Positions 1-8,577 are shown, counted from the first letter of the stretch. The stretch is DNA of 64,000 nucleotides from an uncultured Clostridia bacterium (GCA_947626145.1 CANQRB010000001.1:372001-436000); one strand, 5' to 3'. The notes: generated by a model not told the origin, from the letters alone. Numbers and translations are program-made.

Positions 1-132
1 CCCACGGGCAATTTTGCCGACTTTTCGGTGCTGTCGAAGCTGGTGTTTATATTTGATATGCTGGCCGGACGGCTCGAAATCTTCCCGATGCTGCTGCTGT
101 TGGCGCCCAACACATGGAAAAAGCACGGATAA
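1..132 (+). CDS. TrkH-family potassium uptake protein, C-terminal fragment
   Basis: The reading frame is open from base 1 and ends at TAA 130-132, giving 43 residues. They contain the phrases NFADFSVLSKLV and DMLAGRLEIFPML, followed by a short Lys-rich end. This resembles the last transmembrane helix and C-terminus of TrkH/KtrB-type subunits, where a glycine-bearing PTGN segment precedes the final helix and a GRLE motif. TrkH is the membrane pore subunit of a K+ uptake system that works with a cytosolic TrkA gating ring. The rest of the gene lies left of the window, so length and start cannot be judged. Identification rests on this short conserved tail only. Confidence 0.75.
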   Translation, partial: PTGNFADFSVLSKLVFIFDMLAGRLEIFPMLLLLAPNTWKKHG

Positions 133-139
133 AAAACAA

Positions 140-275
140 AAAAAATGGCGCAGACCGTTCAAGGGCTGAAAAGTTTAATTTAAGCCAAGTTTGTGTCCTG
201 ATAACCCCAGCAATAAAATCAAACTCATGAATTGATGTGGAAAAACCGCCGTTTTTTGAAACGACGGTTTTTCTT
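140..275 (+). repeat. Dispersed intergenic element, copy A (candidate 3' UTR or small RNA)
   Basis: This stretch directly follows the trkH stop. It begins with the box at 145-163 (ATGGCGCAGACCGTTCAAG), continues through an AT-rich middle and ends in the hairpin at 241-273. The same series occurs on the minus strand at 19549 to 19245, just after the DacF-like gene, with clear similarity through the middle. Copy B is interrupted by a MITE. Both copies sit immediately 3' of a gene in the same sense. It may be a small RNA, a conserved 3' UTR or a non-autonomous repeat; nothing here decides between these. Confidence 0.6.
241..273. terminator. Terminator-like hairpin between trkH and accA
   Basis: The arms AAAAACCGCCGTTT and AAACGACGGTTTTT flank a short loop. 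The one mismatched position is a G:U wobble when read on the minus strand, and both ends are T-rich. It lies between convergent trkH and accA, so it may terminate transcription from both sides. A near-identical hairpin is at 19250-19281. Confidence 0.65.
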
Positions 276-290
276 TTTATCTTATGCCCT

Positions 291-400
291 TGAACTACGA
301 ACGAAAATCACCCTTGACGTACCTTTGTACGTCGGCGGGAGGGCCTGCTCGGCGGCAGGGGCCGCCTGCGCGGGCTGATTTTCGTCCGTTCTGCACGATT
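291..400. repeat. REP-like palindromic element downstream of accA
   Basis: The outer arms ACGAAAATCA (301-310) and TGATTTTCGT (375-384) enclose a GACGTAC/GTACGTC hairpin (315-332) and a very GC-rich set of GGCGGC/GCCGCC arms. The stretch is much more GC-rich than its surroundings, and I find no convincing gene in it. This architecture is typical of REP/BIME-type intergenic repeats. No second copy was noticed in the window. Confidence 0.45.
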
Positions 401-464
401 TTTTTTGACAGCCCACGTGCCTCCGGACTACATAGTGAGTTCTTTTACAGTCCTGTTTTTATAA

Positions 465-1244
465 TTATTCATTACTTCCGAATTTACGAAAACGCCTATA
501 TCTTTTTTCCAGCAGTTCATCAACAGGGACGTCCTTACGGTCATCAATGGCTTTTTTGAGCCATGTCTGGAGCAGCATATACGCCGTACCGAAATCCTTG
601 TCGCTTTCGGGAATTATCCGCTCGATAACGCCCATCTCAAGGAGATCCTCAGCGGTAAGCCGAAGGCACTGACTGGCCTCCCTGACCTTTTTTGCGTCGC
701 GCCACAAAATAGAGGCGCAGCCCTCGGGAGAAATGACGCTGTAAATGGAATTTTCCATCATCCAGACCTCGTCGCTGACGGCAAGGGCCAAAGCTCCGCC
801 GCTGCCGCCCTCGCCGATGAGGACGGAAATCACCGAGGTACGGAGGGTCATCATTTCCATGAGGTTTTCGGCAATAGCCAGTCCCTGTCCCCGCTCTTCG
901 GCACCCATGCCGGGATAAGCTCCGGAGGTATCCACAAGGCATATCACAGGGCGGTGAAATTTTTCCGCCTGTTTCATAAGGCGCAGAGCCTTACGGTAGC
1001 CCTCGGGGTTGGGAGAGCCGAAATTCCGGGCGATTTTGTCCTTGGTGGAGCTTCCTTTTTCCTGTGCGATAACCGTCACCGGAATCCCGCACAGACGGCC
1101 GATGCCGCCCACAATCGCCCCATCGTCGCCGTAGCGCCGGTCGCCGTGCAGCTCCTGAAAATCAGTGAAAATCCCATTAATATATTCCATGGCCGTGGGC
1201 CGACCCTTGGCGCGGGCCGCCAAAACCTTTTCATAAGCGTCCAT
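465..1244 (-). CDS. accA: Acetyl-CoA carboxylase carboxyltransferase, alpha subunit
   Basis: With AccD this subunit transfers CO2 from carboxybiotin on AccB to acetyl-CoA, making malonyl-CoA for fatty acid synthesis. The 259 residues show the crotonase-like carboxyltransferase core: DTSGAYPGMGAEERGQ at 105-120, a Gly-rich oxyanion segment (GEGGSGGALA, 144-153) and ISPEGCASILW at 171-181. It lacks the longer N-terminal helix of proteobacterial AccA, as is usual in Firmicutes. The ATG follows a GAGGAGG ribosome site and lies two bases after the accD stop, so the two are translationally coupled. It is the last gene of the fab/acc operon. Confidence 0.97.
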   Translation of the reverse strand: MDAYEKVLAARAKGRPTAMEYINGIFTDFQELHGDRRYGDDGAIVGGIGRLCGIPVTVIAQEKGSSTKDKIARNFGSPNPEGYRKALRLMKQAEKFHRPVICLVDTSGAYPGMGAEERGQGLAIAENLMEMMTLRTSVISVLIGEGGSGGALALAVSDEVWMMENSIYSVISPEGCASILWRDAKKVREASQCLRLTAEDLLEMGVIERIIPESDKDFGTAYMLLQTWLKKAIDDRKDVPVDELLEKRYRRFRKFGSNE

Positions 1245-1246
1245 TG

Positions 1247-2113
1247 TCAGACCTCCTCATTTTTCGGAGCCTGCGCCCCGCTGTGCAGAGCCAGCAGATT
1301 TATGAGCATATCCCGCTGTCCGCTTCGGGGCGAGATCGCATCCACAAAACCGTGATCCAGCAAAAATTCCGCCGTTTGGAAGCCCTTTGGCAGCTTTTTG
1401 CGGATAGTCTGCTCAATGACTCTCGGCCCGGCGAAGCCCACAAGGGCCCCAGGCTCAGCAAGGATTATGTCTCCCTCCATGGCGAAGGAGGCGGTGACGC
1501 CGCCGGTGGTGGGGTCGGTGAGCACAACAATGTAAAGGAGTCCGGCGTCACTGTGACGCTTTACCGCTCCGCTGGTTTTGGCCATCTGCATGAGGCTGAG
1601 TATGCCCTCCTGCATTCTCGCTCCGCCCGAAACGGTGAAGCCGACCACCGGCAGCCCCTTTTCCAACGCAAGCTCAAAGCCACGGGTAATTTTTTCGCCC
1701 ACCACGGTACCCATGGAACCGATCATAAATTCGGGCTCCATGACAAACATGACGCAGGCATGGCCGCCGATGGCCGCCTCGCCCACAATAACGCCCTCGC
1801 TCTCGCCGCTCTTTGCCTTGCTGGAGCGGAGCTTTTCGTCATAGTCGGGGAAATCCAGAAGGTTGACGCTCTCCATTCCGGGACAAATCTCGACAAAGCT
1901 GTCCTTGTCGGCTATGAGCTCAACACGCTGGCGGGAATTCATGCGGAAGTGGTGCCCGCACTTCGGACAGACTTCAAGGTTATCCTTGAGCTCGGTGACC
2001 GCCGTCTCAACGCCGCAGTCCGGACAGGTCTGGGTGGGTTCGACAAACTCCTCCGCCACCTGACGGCCCTCCAGCTCGTTATTTGCCCTTTTAAATAAAT
2101 TCCTTGGGATCAT
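1247..2113 (-). CDS. accD: Acetyl-CoA carboxylase carboxyltransferase, beta subunit
   Basis: This is the zinc-bearing partner of AccA in the malonyl-CoA-forming carboxyltransferase. The 288 residues open with a four-cysteine zinc ribbon (Cys30, 33, 49, 52; CPDCG and CPKCG). The carboxyltransferase core follows, with SGGARMQEG at 162-170, TTGGVTASFA at 202-211 and GFAGPRVIEQT at 226-236. AAGGTGA precedes the ATG at a good distance. Length and domain order are normal for the family. It sits between accC and accA in the operon. Confidence 0.97.
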   Translation of the reverse strand: MIPRNLFKRANNELEGRQVAEEFVEPTQTCPDCGVETAVTELKDNLEVCPKCGHHFRMNSRQRVELIADKDSFVEICPGMESVNLLDFPDYDEKLRSSKAKSGESEGVIVGEAAIGGHACVMFVMEPEFMIGSMGTVVGEKITRGFELALEKGLPVVGFTVSGGARMQEGILSLMQMAKTSGAVKRHSDAGLLYIVVLTDPTTGGVTASFAMEGDIILAEPGALVGFAGPRVIEQTIRKKLPKGFQTAEFLLDHGFVDAISPRSGQRDMLINLLALHSGAQAPKNEEV

Positions 2114-2124
2114 TTATATCACCT

Positions 2125-3444
2125 TCAGCCCTGAAAATGGGTTTTCATAAAATCAGTGTAATAGTTGCCGCTCTTAAAGTCTTTATCGCCTATTATCGCC
2201 AGCTCCGTTTCAACGTTGTTGTTCACGCCCACCATTATCAGCTCGCCGAGAGCCGACTGCATACGGCGGATGGCCTCGTCACGGGTCTTGGCCTGAACAA
2301 TGAGCTTGCCGATCATCGAATCATAATAGGGCGGTATCGTGCAGCCACGGTAAAGGGCGGTGTCAAAGCGGACGCGAAAACCTCCGGGAATGTGGAGCAG
2401 GTTAAGCTCGTTGGTGCCGCTTACGGCATTTATACGGCATTCAATGCTGTGGCCGTGAATAAACACGTTTTTTTGCTCAAAATTAAGAGGAACTCCGGCG
2501 GCGATCCTTATCTGCCACTTAACCAAATCTATATTGGTGACCATTTCCGTAACCGGATGCTCCACCTGTAACCGGGTATTCATCTCCATGAAATAAAAGT
2601 TGTTATCCTTATCCAATAGGAACTCCACGGTACCGGCGTTTGTATAATCGGCGGCACGGGCGGCCTTGACGGCGGCTGCGTAGAGCTTCTCCCTCAGCTC
2701 GGGAGTCACGGCGCTGGAGGGCGATTCCTCCAGAAGCTTTTGGTTATTGCGCTGAACGGAGCACTCCCGCTCACCCAGACAAACGATATTTCCCTTACTG
2801 TCGCAGAGCAGCTGAACCTCGATGTGCTTAACGGGGGAAAGGAACTTTTCAAGGTAGCAGGCCCCATTGCCAAAGGCGTTTTCGGCCTCGGCCGAGGCGG
2901 TCAGAAAGGCCTTTTCCAACTCTTCGGGAGTGTTCACTATGCGGATGCCCTTGCCTCCCCCGCCGGCGGTGGCCTTTATCATCAAAGGATAGCCGATTTT
3001 TTCGGCTTCCTTTTTTGCCGTTTCAACGTCGGGGACAATTCCACAGCCGGGAGTCGTGGGTACGCCGGCGGCCTTCATGGTGGCCTTGGCGGTCTCCTTG
3101 TCCCCCATGCGGCGGATAACGTCGCCACTCGGGCCGATAAAGGTTATGCCGTTTTGGGCGCATAGGTCAGCAAAGTCGGCGTTCTCGGACAAAAAGCCGT
3201 AGCCCGGATGTATGGCCTGAGCTCCCTTGGCCTTGGCGACGGTGATTATTGCCTGCATATTCAGATAACTGTCCCTTGGCTGCGGCGGACCGATACAGAC
3301 GGCGTCGTCGGCCAGAGAAACGTGGAGAGCGTCAGCGTCGGCGGTGGAATATACCGCCAGACTCTCGATCCCCATCTCGCGGCAGGCACGTATTATACGA
3401 ACCGCTATCTCGCCCCGGTTGGCAATTAAAATTTTAGAAAACAT
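2125..3444 (-). CDS. accC: Acetyl-CoA carboxylase, biotin carboxylase subunit
   Basis: This subunit carboxylates the biotin on AccB using ATP and bicarbonate. The N-terminal domain begins FSKILIANRGEIAVRI. The ATP-grasp domain carries the glycine loop GGGGKG at about residue 161 and the EMNTRLQVEHPVTE signature, followed by a normal C-terminal domain (439 residues). I place the start at the ATG at 3444, which has GGGAG 8 bases upstream. A GTG three codons earlier would leave almost no spacing. The gene lies between fabZ and accD. Confidence 0.97.
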   Translation of the reverse strand: MFSKILIANRGEIAVRIIRACREMGIESLAVYSTADADALHVSLADDAVCIGPPQPRDSYLNMQAIITVAKAKGAQAIHPGYGFLSENADFADLCAQNGITFIGPSGDVIRRMGDKETAKATMKAAGVPTTPGCGIVPDVETAKKEAEKIGYPLMIKATAGGGGKGIRIVNTPEELEKAFLTASAEAENAFGNGACYLEKFLSPVKHIEVQLLCDSKGNIVCLGERECSVQRNNQKLLEESPSSAVTPELREKLYAAAVKAARAADYTNAGTVEFLLDKDNNFYFMEMNTRLQVEHPVTEMVTNIDLVKWQIRIAAGVPLNFEQKNVFIHGHSIECRINAVSGTNELNLLHIPGGFRVRFDTALYRGCTIPPYYDSMIGKLIVQAKTRDEAIRRMQSALGELIMVGVNNNVETELAIIGDKDFKSGNYYTDFMKTHFQG

Positions 3445-3460
3445 CTGTTTCACTCCCGGT

Positions 3461-3868
3461 TCACATTACGGCAAAGCTGAACTCGCCGCTGGTGCAGAGC
3501 TTGCCGTTGACATAGCCCTTGCCTTCGGCAAAATAGAAGGGGGCCTTCACCTTGGTTATGCGGCACTCAGTCTCAAAGGTGTCGCCGGGAAGTACGGTCT
3601 TGCGGAACTTGACATTGTTAAGACCCGTGAAGTACGGCGTCTTGCCGGAAGTTTCCCCCGCTAGCAGCACACAGCTGGCCTGAGCCATCATCTCGCACAG
3701 AATGACGCCGGGCACAACGGGATTGCCGGGGAAATGTCCCTTGAGGAAAAACTCCTCGCCGGTGATATGATACTTTCCGTAGGCCACGCCGTCACGAACC
3801 TCGGCCTCGTCCACCAAAAGCATATTGTCCCGGTGGGGAATTATATTTTTGATTTCTTCTTTATTCAT
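3461..3868 (-). CDS. fabZ: 3-hydroxyacyl-ACP dehydratase FabZ
   Basis: FabZ removes water from beta-hydroxyacyl-ACP to give trans-2-enoyl-ACP in each elongation round. The 135-residue protein is a single hot-dog domain. The catalytic histidine (His45, in GHFPGNPVVPG) and glutamate (Glu59, in ILCEMMAQ) are both present. Length is typical. It sits between accB and accC, a common Clostridia arrangement. No FabA or FabN homologue is in the operon, so how unsaturated acids are made is not visible here. Confidence 0.96.
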   Translation of the reverse strand: MNKEEIKNIIPHRDNMLLVDEAEVRDGVAYGKYHITGEEFFLKGHFPGNPVVPGVILCEMMAQASCVLLAGETSGKTPYFTGLNNVKFRKTVLPGDTFETECRITKVKAPFYFAEGKGYVNGKLCTSGEFSFAVM

Positions 3869-3877
3869 AATTTCACC

Positions 3878-4360
3878 TTATTTCAGCATGAATAACGTCT
3901 GGCCATATTCAACCAGTTCTCCGTCCTCAACACAGATCTGAGCGATCTCCCCATCCTGATCGGCGGAAATTTCGTTCATAAGCTTCATGGCCTCGATTAT
4001 GCAGAGGGTATCGCCCTTTTTCACTTTGTCGCCGACCTGAACATAGGGCTTCTCCTCGGGAGCGGGAGCGGCATAGAACACGCCAACCATGGGGGCCTTG
4101 ACGGGAGTTCCGTCAACCTTTTCAGCAGCGGCCGCCGGCGCGGCGGTCGGGGCAGCGGGCTGAGCGGCAGGTTCGGCGGCCGGAGAGCTGTTATTTATGT
4201 TATTGTTTATCATAGGCGCGCAACCGCGTTCCAGCTCAATCACGCTATCCTCGTCGTCATTTTTGAATTTTATCCTCGTAAGGCCGGTCTCATCCATCAT
4301 TTGAGCGATGGCCTTAAGCTTTTCACGGCTGTCAAACAATGCGTCTATCGCGTATGCCAT
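3878..4360 (-). CDS. accB: Biotin carboxyl carrier protein of acetyl-CoA carboxylase
   Basis: AccB carries CO2 on biotin from AccC to AccA/AccD. The 160 residues comprise an N-terminal region, a flexible Ala/Pro-rich linker (about 59-80) and a C-terminal biotinyl domain with the EAMKLMNEI motif, in which Lys126 is the predicted biotinylated residue. The start has GAGGATAAAT just before the ATG. It lies between fabF and fabZ in the operon. Confidence 0.96.
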   Translation of the reverse strand: MAYAIDALFDSREKLKAIAQMMDETGLTRIKFKNDDEDSVIELERGCAPMINNNINNSSPAAEPAAQPAAPTAAPAAAAEKVDGTPVKAPMVGVFYAAPAPEEKPYVQVGDKVKKGDTLCIIEAMKLMNEISADQDGEIAQICVEDGELVEYGQTLFMLK

Positions 4361-4372
4361 ATTTATCCTCCT

Positions 4373-5605
4373 CTATTCGGCCCTTTTTATGGCCACACAG
4401 GCGTTATGTCCCCCGAAGCCCAGAGAAGTGGACAGACAGAGGTCAAGCTTCCGTTCCACGGCAACGTTGGGCGTGCAGTTCAGGTCACAGGCGGGATCCT
4501 GCTCGTCAAGATTTATGGTCGGCGGGACTATGCCGTCCCGAAGGGCAAGGGTAGATATAACCGCCTCCACAGCTCCCGCCGCGCCAAGCATATGGCCGGT
4601 CATGGACTTGGTAGAGGAAACACTGACCTTGTAGGCCCGCTCCGTGCCGAGAGCCTTTTTGATGGCCACCGTCTCACTGGCATCGTTAAGGCTTGTGCCT
4701 GTGCCGTGGGCGTTGATATAGATGTCGTCGCTGTCCACACCGGACTCGTCCAGAGCCATTTTTATGGCGGCGCTGCCGCCCTCGGCCTCCGGGTCGGGCG
4801 CGGTTATGTGGTGGGCGTCACAGGTGGAGCCATAGCCGCAGAGCTCGCCGTAAATATGGGCCCCTCTGGCCTTGGCGTGCTCCATTTCCTCAAGTATCAT
4901 AACGGCGGCTCCCTCGCCCATTACAAAGCCCGCCCGTTTGGCGTTAAAGGGCAGCGAGGCCCGCATGGGGTCGTCGCTTTCGGACAGAGCCTTCATATTT
5001 GCAAATCCGGCCACGCTCACGGGCAGTATGCCCGCCTCGCTTCCACCGGCGATAATGGCGTCGGCATAGCCGTGCTTTATCGCCCGATAAGCCTCGCCTA
5101 TAGCGTTGGTGCTGGTGGCGCAGGCGGTCACAACGGGGATTGCGGGGCCTTTACACTTATACTTAATAGCTATGGTTCCGGCGGCCATATTGATTATCAT
5201 GGCGGGCACCATAAAGGGAGAAACCCTGCGGGGGCCGCCCTCGTGACACTTGATAACGTCATTGATAAAGGTCTCCATGCCGCCTATCCCGCTGCCGAAA
5301 TATACGCCGAAGCGTCCGGCTTCAATGTTTTCGCCGCTGACAAGGCCGCAGTCGTTCATGGCCTCGGCGGCGGCCACCATGGCGTACTGGGTAAAGCGGT
5401 CGCTTTTGCGTATTTCGCTCTTATCCATAACAGCGCCGGGGTCAAAATCCTTGAGCTCGGCGGCCACCTTGACCTTGTACTCGGCGGTGTCGAACTTGGT
5501 TATATAGCCGATGCCGCACTTGCCGGCCTTAATATTTTCCCACATTTCCGGAACGCTGTTCCCCACCGGGGTAACCGCGCCCAAGCCTGTGATTGCAACA
5601 CGCAT
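4373..5605 (-). CDS. fabF: Beta-ketoacyl-ACP synthase II
   Basis: FabF condenses malonyl-ACP with acyl-ACP during chain elongation. The thiolase-fold triad is complete: cysteine in TACATSTN (residue ~162), histidine in NAHGTGTSLND (~300) and histidine in SMTGHMLGAAG (~338). At about 410 residues it has the usual length. Two in-frame ATGs lie 9 bases apart. I prefer the inner one (5605), because the AAAAGGA ribosome site is then 8 bases away, whereas the outer ATG (5614) overlaps that site. Confidence 0.96.
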   Translation of the reverse strand: MRVAITGLGAVTPVGNSVPEMWENIKAGKCGIGYITKFDTAEYKVKVAAELKDFDPGAVMDKSEIRKSDRFTQYAMVAAAEAMNDCGLVSGENIEAGRFGVYFGSGIGGMETFINDVIKCHEGGPRRVSPFMVPAMIINMAAGTIAIKYKCKGPAIPVVTACATSTNAIGEAYRAIKHGYADAIIAGGSEAGILPVSVAGFANMKALSESDDPMRASLPFNAKRAGFVMGEGAAVMILEEMEHAKARGAHIYGELCGYGSTCDAHHITAPDPEAEGGSAAIKMALDESGVDSDDIYINAHGTGTSLNDASETVAIKKALGTERAYKVSVSSTKSMTGHMLGAAGAVEAVISTLALRDGIVPPTINLDEQDPACDLNCTPNVAVERKLDLCLSTSLGFGGHNACVAIKRAE

Positions 5606-5640
5606 ACTGTTCATCCTTTTCTGAGTTTTTGCTTATTAAC

Positions 5641-6384
5641 CTACATCTGCATACCGCCGTCGCAGCGCACTACCTCGCCGGTCACATAAGACGCCATATC
5701 GCTGACAAGGAACAGCGCCACATTGGCCACGTCGTCGGGCTTGCCCGTGCGCTTCATGGGTATCTGATCGCACATGGCCTTTTTTGCCTCGTCCGGAAGA
5801 ACCGCCGTCATATCGGTCTCGATAAAACCGGGGGCTATGGCGTTATATGTTACGCCGCGGGAGGCAAGCTCCTTTGCGGCGGACTTGGTAAGGCCTATTA
5901 TGCCGGCCTTGCTGGCGCTGTAATTGGCCTGTCCCTTGTTGCCGGCAAGGCCGACAACGCTGCTGATGGAAACTACCCGTCCGTATTTCTGGCGCATAAA
6001 TATGGGGTATGTGTGTTTGATCATGTTGAAAGCGCCCTTCAGATTGACGCTGATAACGGAATCGAACTCCGCCTCGCTCATCTTGAGTATCAGATTATCC
6101 CGGGTAATACCGGCGTTGTTGACAAGAATATCTATCCGCCCGAACTCGGCTTTTACAGCCTCCACGGCGGCGGCGGACTCCTCAAAATCCGCCACGTTGC
6201 AGTAGACCTCCATGGCCTTTACGCCCAGCGCCTGAATATCCTTAACCGTCTGAGCGCCCCGCTCACGGTCGCCCACATAGAGTATGGCCACGTTTGCACC
6301 GTTTTCGGCCAGCTTAAGAGCGATGGCCCGGCCTATTCCCTGAGAGCCGCCGGTGACGATGGCGTTTTTACCTTCCAAAAGCAT
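5641..6384 (-). CDS. fabG: 3-oxoacyl-ACP reductase FabG
   Basis: This NADPH-dependent enzyme reduces beta-ketoacyl-ACP. It is a short-chain dehydrogenase with the cofactor loop TGGSQGIG near the N-terminus, the NNAG motif, the catalytic serine in ISSVVG, and YSASKAG carrying Tyr and Lys. The C-terminus ends in DGGMQM. Two ATGs lie 6 bases apart. The inner one (6384) has AGGAG at 7 bases and follows the fabD stop directly, so it is preferred over 6390, which overlaps fabD. Confidence 0.96.
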   Translation of the reverse strand: MLLEGKNAIVTGGSQGIGRAIALKLAENGANVAILYVGDRERGAQTVKDIQALGVKAMEVYCNVADFEESAAAVEAVKAEFGRIDILVNNAGITRDNLILKMSEAEFDSVISVNLKGAFNMIKHTYPIFMRQKYGRVVSISSVVGLAGNKGQANYSASKAGIIGLTKSAAKELASRGVTYNAIAPGFIETDMTAVLPDEAKKAMCDQIPMKRTGKPDDVANVALFLVSDMASYVTGEVVRCDGGMQM

Positions 6385-6386
6385 AT

Positions 6387-7304
6387 TCATTCTCCTTTTA
6401 CAGAGGCGATGGCCGCCTCGAGAGTATCCTTATTTTCCACGTTCAGTACCCTGACGGAGGGATTGATTTTGGCAATAAGCCCGGAAAGGGTCTTGCCGGG
6501 GCCCACCTCGATAAAGGTGTCCACTCCGTCGGCGATCATGTTTTCAACGATGGACTGCCAGCGGACGGGGTTCTGTATCTGCTCCCTCAGCAGCTCCGCC
6601 GGAGGGGCGTCATAGGGCCTGGCGGTGTAATTTGAGTACACCGGCACCACAGGATCGCCAAACATGAACTGTCCCATGTCGGAATACAGCCTTTCGGCGG
6701 CTCCGGCCATAAACGGCGAATGAAAGGCGCCGCTCACCGCAAGAGGTATGGCTCTGCCGCCCTCCGCCTTTATATCGGCGGAAAATGCCGCAAGCTCCTC
6801 TTTGTCGCCGGCCACCACAAGCTGACCGGGGCAATTATAATTGACGGGGTAAATTTCATTATACTTTGCCGCCAATGCCTCAACGGTTTCGTTGGGGAGC
6901 TTGACGCAGGCGGCCATTCCGCCGCCCTTTTCCCCGGCGGCGTCGTTCATGTACCGTCCCCTGAGACAAACCAGACGGAAGCCCTCGCCGGGAGAAAGCA
7001 TACCGGCAAAGGCTATGGCCGGAATTTCGCCCAGAGAAAAGCCCGCCACACAGTCGGGGACTATATTCGCTTCGCGAAGAGCCTCGGCGGCGGCCAAATC
7101 AACACAGTACATACAGGGTTGAGTGTTCACCGTCAGGGAGAGCTCCTCCTTTGTGCCGGTGAAGCACATGGCCGAAGTGCCGGGCCGCAGGGTATCAGCC
7201 TCGGCAAAAACCGCCTTGGCGGCCGGGCTTATCTCCGTCAGCTCCCTACCCATGCCGGTATACTGGGAGCCCTGGCCGGAGAACACAAAGGCTATTTTAC
7301 CCAT
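6387..7304 (-). CDS. fabD: Malonyl-CoA:ACP transacylase
   Basis: FabD moves malonyl from CoA to ACP to supply the elongation cycle. The 305 residues begin with the FSGQGSQ motif. The nucleophile is Ser90 in GFSLGE, the form often seen in Firmicutes in place of GHSLGE. The catalytic histidine is His195 in SGAFHSPFM. The gene overlaps the end of fabK by 13 bases, so the two are translationally coupled. Confidence 0.96.
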   Translation of the reverse strand: MGKIAFVFSGQGSQYTGMGRELTEISPAAKAVFAEADTLRPGTSAMCFTGTKEELSLTVNTQPCMYCVDLAAAEALREANIVPDCVAGFSLGEIPAIAFAGMLSPGEGFRLVCLRGRYMNDAAGEKGGGMAACVKLPNETVEALAAKYNEIYPVNYNCPGQLVVAGDKEELAAFSADIKAEGGRAIPLAVSGAFHSPFMAGAAERLYSDMGQFMFGDPVVPVYSNYTARPYDAPPAELLREQIQNPVRWQSIVENMIADGVDTFIEVGPGKTLSGLIAKINPSVRVLNVENKDTLEAAIASVKGE

Positions 7305-8236
7305 TTTCCGGCCCCCTTGAGAACTTCCTCCGCTTCCGCAAAGATCTCGGTTATGATTTCGGCGGCGGGCTGTTCCTTATTTACGATGGCGCTTATCTGG
7401 CCCGCAAGGAAGCTGCCCTCTTTTTCGTTGCCCTCTATCGCGGCCTTATACAGAGAGCCCACGCCCATCTTTTCCAGCTCCTCGTCGCTGATGGAGCTGT
7501 ATTCGGCCTTGAAATAATTCCGTGAGAACTGGTTTTTGATCTGACGGACAGGATGTCCCAGCCGCTTTCCGGTCATGATAGTGTCCACGTCGCCGGCCTT
7601 GAGCACCTTTTTCTTATAATTTTCATGTACATTACACTCGTTGGCCACAAGGAAGCGCGTGCCAAGCTGCACGCCTACCGCGCCCAGCATAAAGGCCGCC
7701 GCCACTCCCCTGCCGTCGCCGATACCGCCGGCGGCCAGCACGGGCAGATCCACGGCGTCAACTATCTGAGGCACCAGCACCATGGTCGTCAGATCGCCCA
7801 CATGACCGCCGCTCTCACCGCCCTCGGCAATTACGGCCGACGCTCCGGCCCGCTGAGCCATTTTGGCAAGAGCCACGGAGGCCACCACGGGAATGACCTT
7901 GATTCCGGCCTCAATCCACTTTTCCATAAAGCGGGTCGGATTTCCGGCGCCGGTGGTCACAACGGCCACCTTTTCCTCCGCCACAACTTGGGCCACCTCG
8001 TCCACATGGGGACTCATAAGCATTATATTCACACCGAAAGGCTTATCCGTCATGGATTTGGCCTTTCTTATCTGATCTCTGAGCCAGTCACCCCCGGCAT
8101 TCATGGCGGAAATTATACCCAGGCCGCCTCCGTTGGACACGGCCGCGGCCAGATCGGCGTCGGCGATCCACGCCATGCCGCCCTGAAATATGGGGTATTC
8201 TATTCCCAATAGCTCACAGAGTGGTGTCTTTATCAT
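7292..8236 (-). CDS. fabK: Enoyl-ACP reductase II (FMN-dependent)
   Basis: FabK is a flavoenzyme that reduces trans-2-enoyl-ACP, the last step of each elongation round. The 314 residues form an FMN-binding TIM barrel of the 2-nitropropane dioxygenase superfamily: an early PIFQGGMAW segment, AEGGESGGHVG around 138-147 (the histidine near 145 is the usual catalytic one) and ALAAGGIGDG-like phosphate-binding loops. The frame extends upstream to 8275, but the ATG at 8236 has AAAGGAG 8 bases upstream and matches the family N-terminus. No FabI or FabL gene is in this operon, so FabK is the obvious reductase. FabK is intrinsically insensitive to triclosan, which follows from the family and was not tested here. 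Confidence 0.96.
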   Translation of the reverse strand: MIKTPLCELLGIEYPIFQGGMAWIADADLAAAVSNGGGLGIISAMNAGGDWLRDQIRKAKSMTDKPFGVNIMLMSPHVDEVAQVVAEEKVAVVTTGAGNPTRFMEKWIEAGIKVIPVVASVALAKMAQRAGASAVIAEGGESGGHVGDLTTMVLVPQIVDAVDLPVLAAGGIGDGRGVAAAFMLGAVGVQLGTRFLVANECNVHENYKKKVLKAGDVDTIMTGKRLGHPVRQIKNQFSRNYFKAEYSSISDEELEKMGVGSLYKAAIEGNEKEGSFLAGQISAIVNKEQPAAEIITEIFAEAEEVLKGAGKWVK

Positions 8237-8270
8237 ATTTATTTCTCCTTTACCTTGTCCTTTTCGCAAA

Positions 8271-8352
8271 ACCATGAGCCCGTAAGACCGCGGTTTTACG
8301 CGCGCATGGTTCCCGCGGCAGGGCCGGACGGAGCTCCCGCCCGGCTGCCGCG
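8271..8352. repeat. Double hairpin between acpP and fabK
   Basis: Two GC-rich hairpins fill the 134-bp gap. The first has ACCATG/CATGGT outer arms (8271-8276, 8305-8310) enclosing CGTAA/TTACG arms around CCGCGG. The second pairs CGCGGCAG with CTGCCGCG (8314-8352). Neither is followed by a T-run on the minus strand, so it is not a plain terminator. It may adjust the acpP to downstream transcript ratio by processing or partial termination, or be a REP-type insert. Confidence 0.5.
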
Positions 8353-8370
8353 AAAAACAAAAGTATTGTC

Positions 8371-8577
8371 TTATTTGCTCTCGATAAGCTCAACAAGAGC
8401 GCCGACGGTATTAATGGAGGGATTAAGCTCGATCTCGACGCCAAGCTCCTCCTCAACCTTCATTACCATATCCAGCATATCGAGAGAATCGATACCCAGA
8501 TCGTCAAAGGCGGTATCCATGGTTATCTCGCTGTCCACATATTCACCGAGAATTTCCTTTACCTTATCAAATACCAT
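8371..8577 (-). CDS. acpP: Acyl carrier protein
   Basis: This is the 68-residue acidic helical carrier of growing acyl chains. Ser31 in GIDSLDML is the attachment site for 4'-phosphopantetheine. AGGAGGAAGCAAAA precedes the ATG, a strong ribosome site that fits the high demand for ACP. It is the second gene of the operon, after fabH, and is followed by a hairpin-rich gap before fabK. Confidence 0.95.
   Translation of the reverse strand: MVFDKVKEILGEYVDSEITMDTAFDDLGIDSLDMLDMVMKVEEELGVEIELNPSINTVGALVELIESK

Noticed and set aside
4301-5689. Long plus-strand ORF (462 codons) opposite fabF
   Set aside because: It is the mirror of a well-supported gene with full catalytic motifs, has no ribosome site, and has the Gly/His-rich composition typical of antisense frames in GC-rich DNA. 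The same applies to 14856-16127 and 16137-17564.
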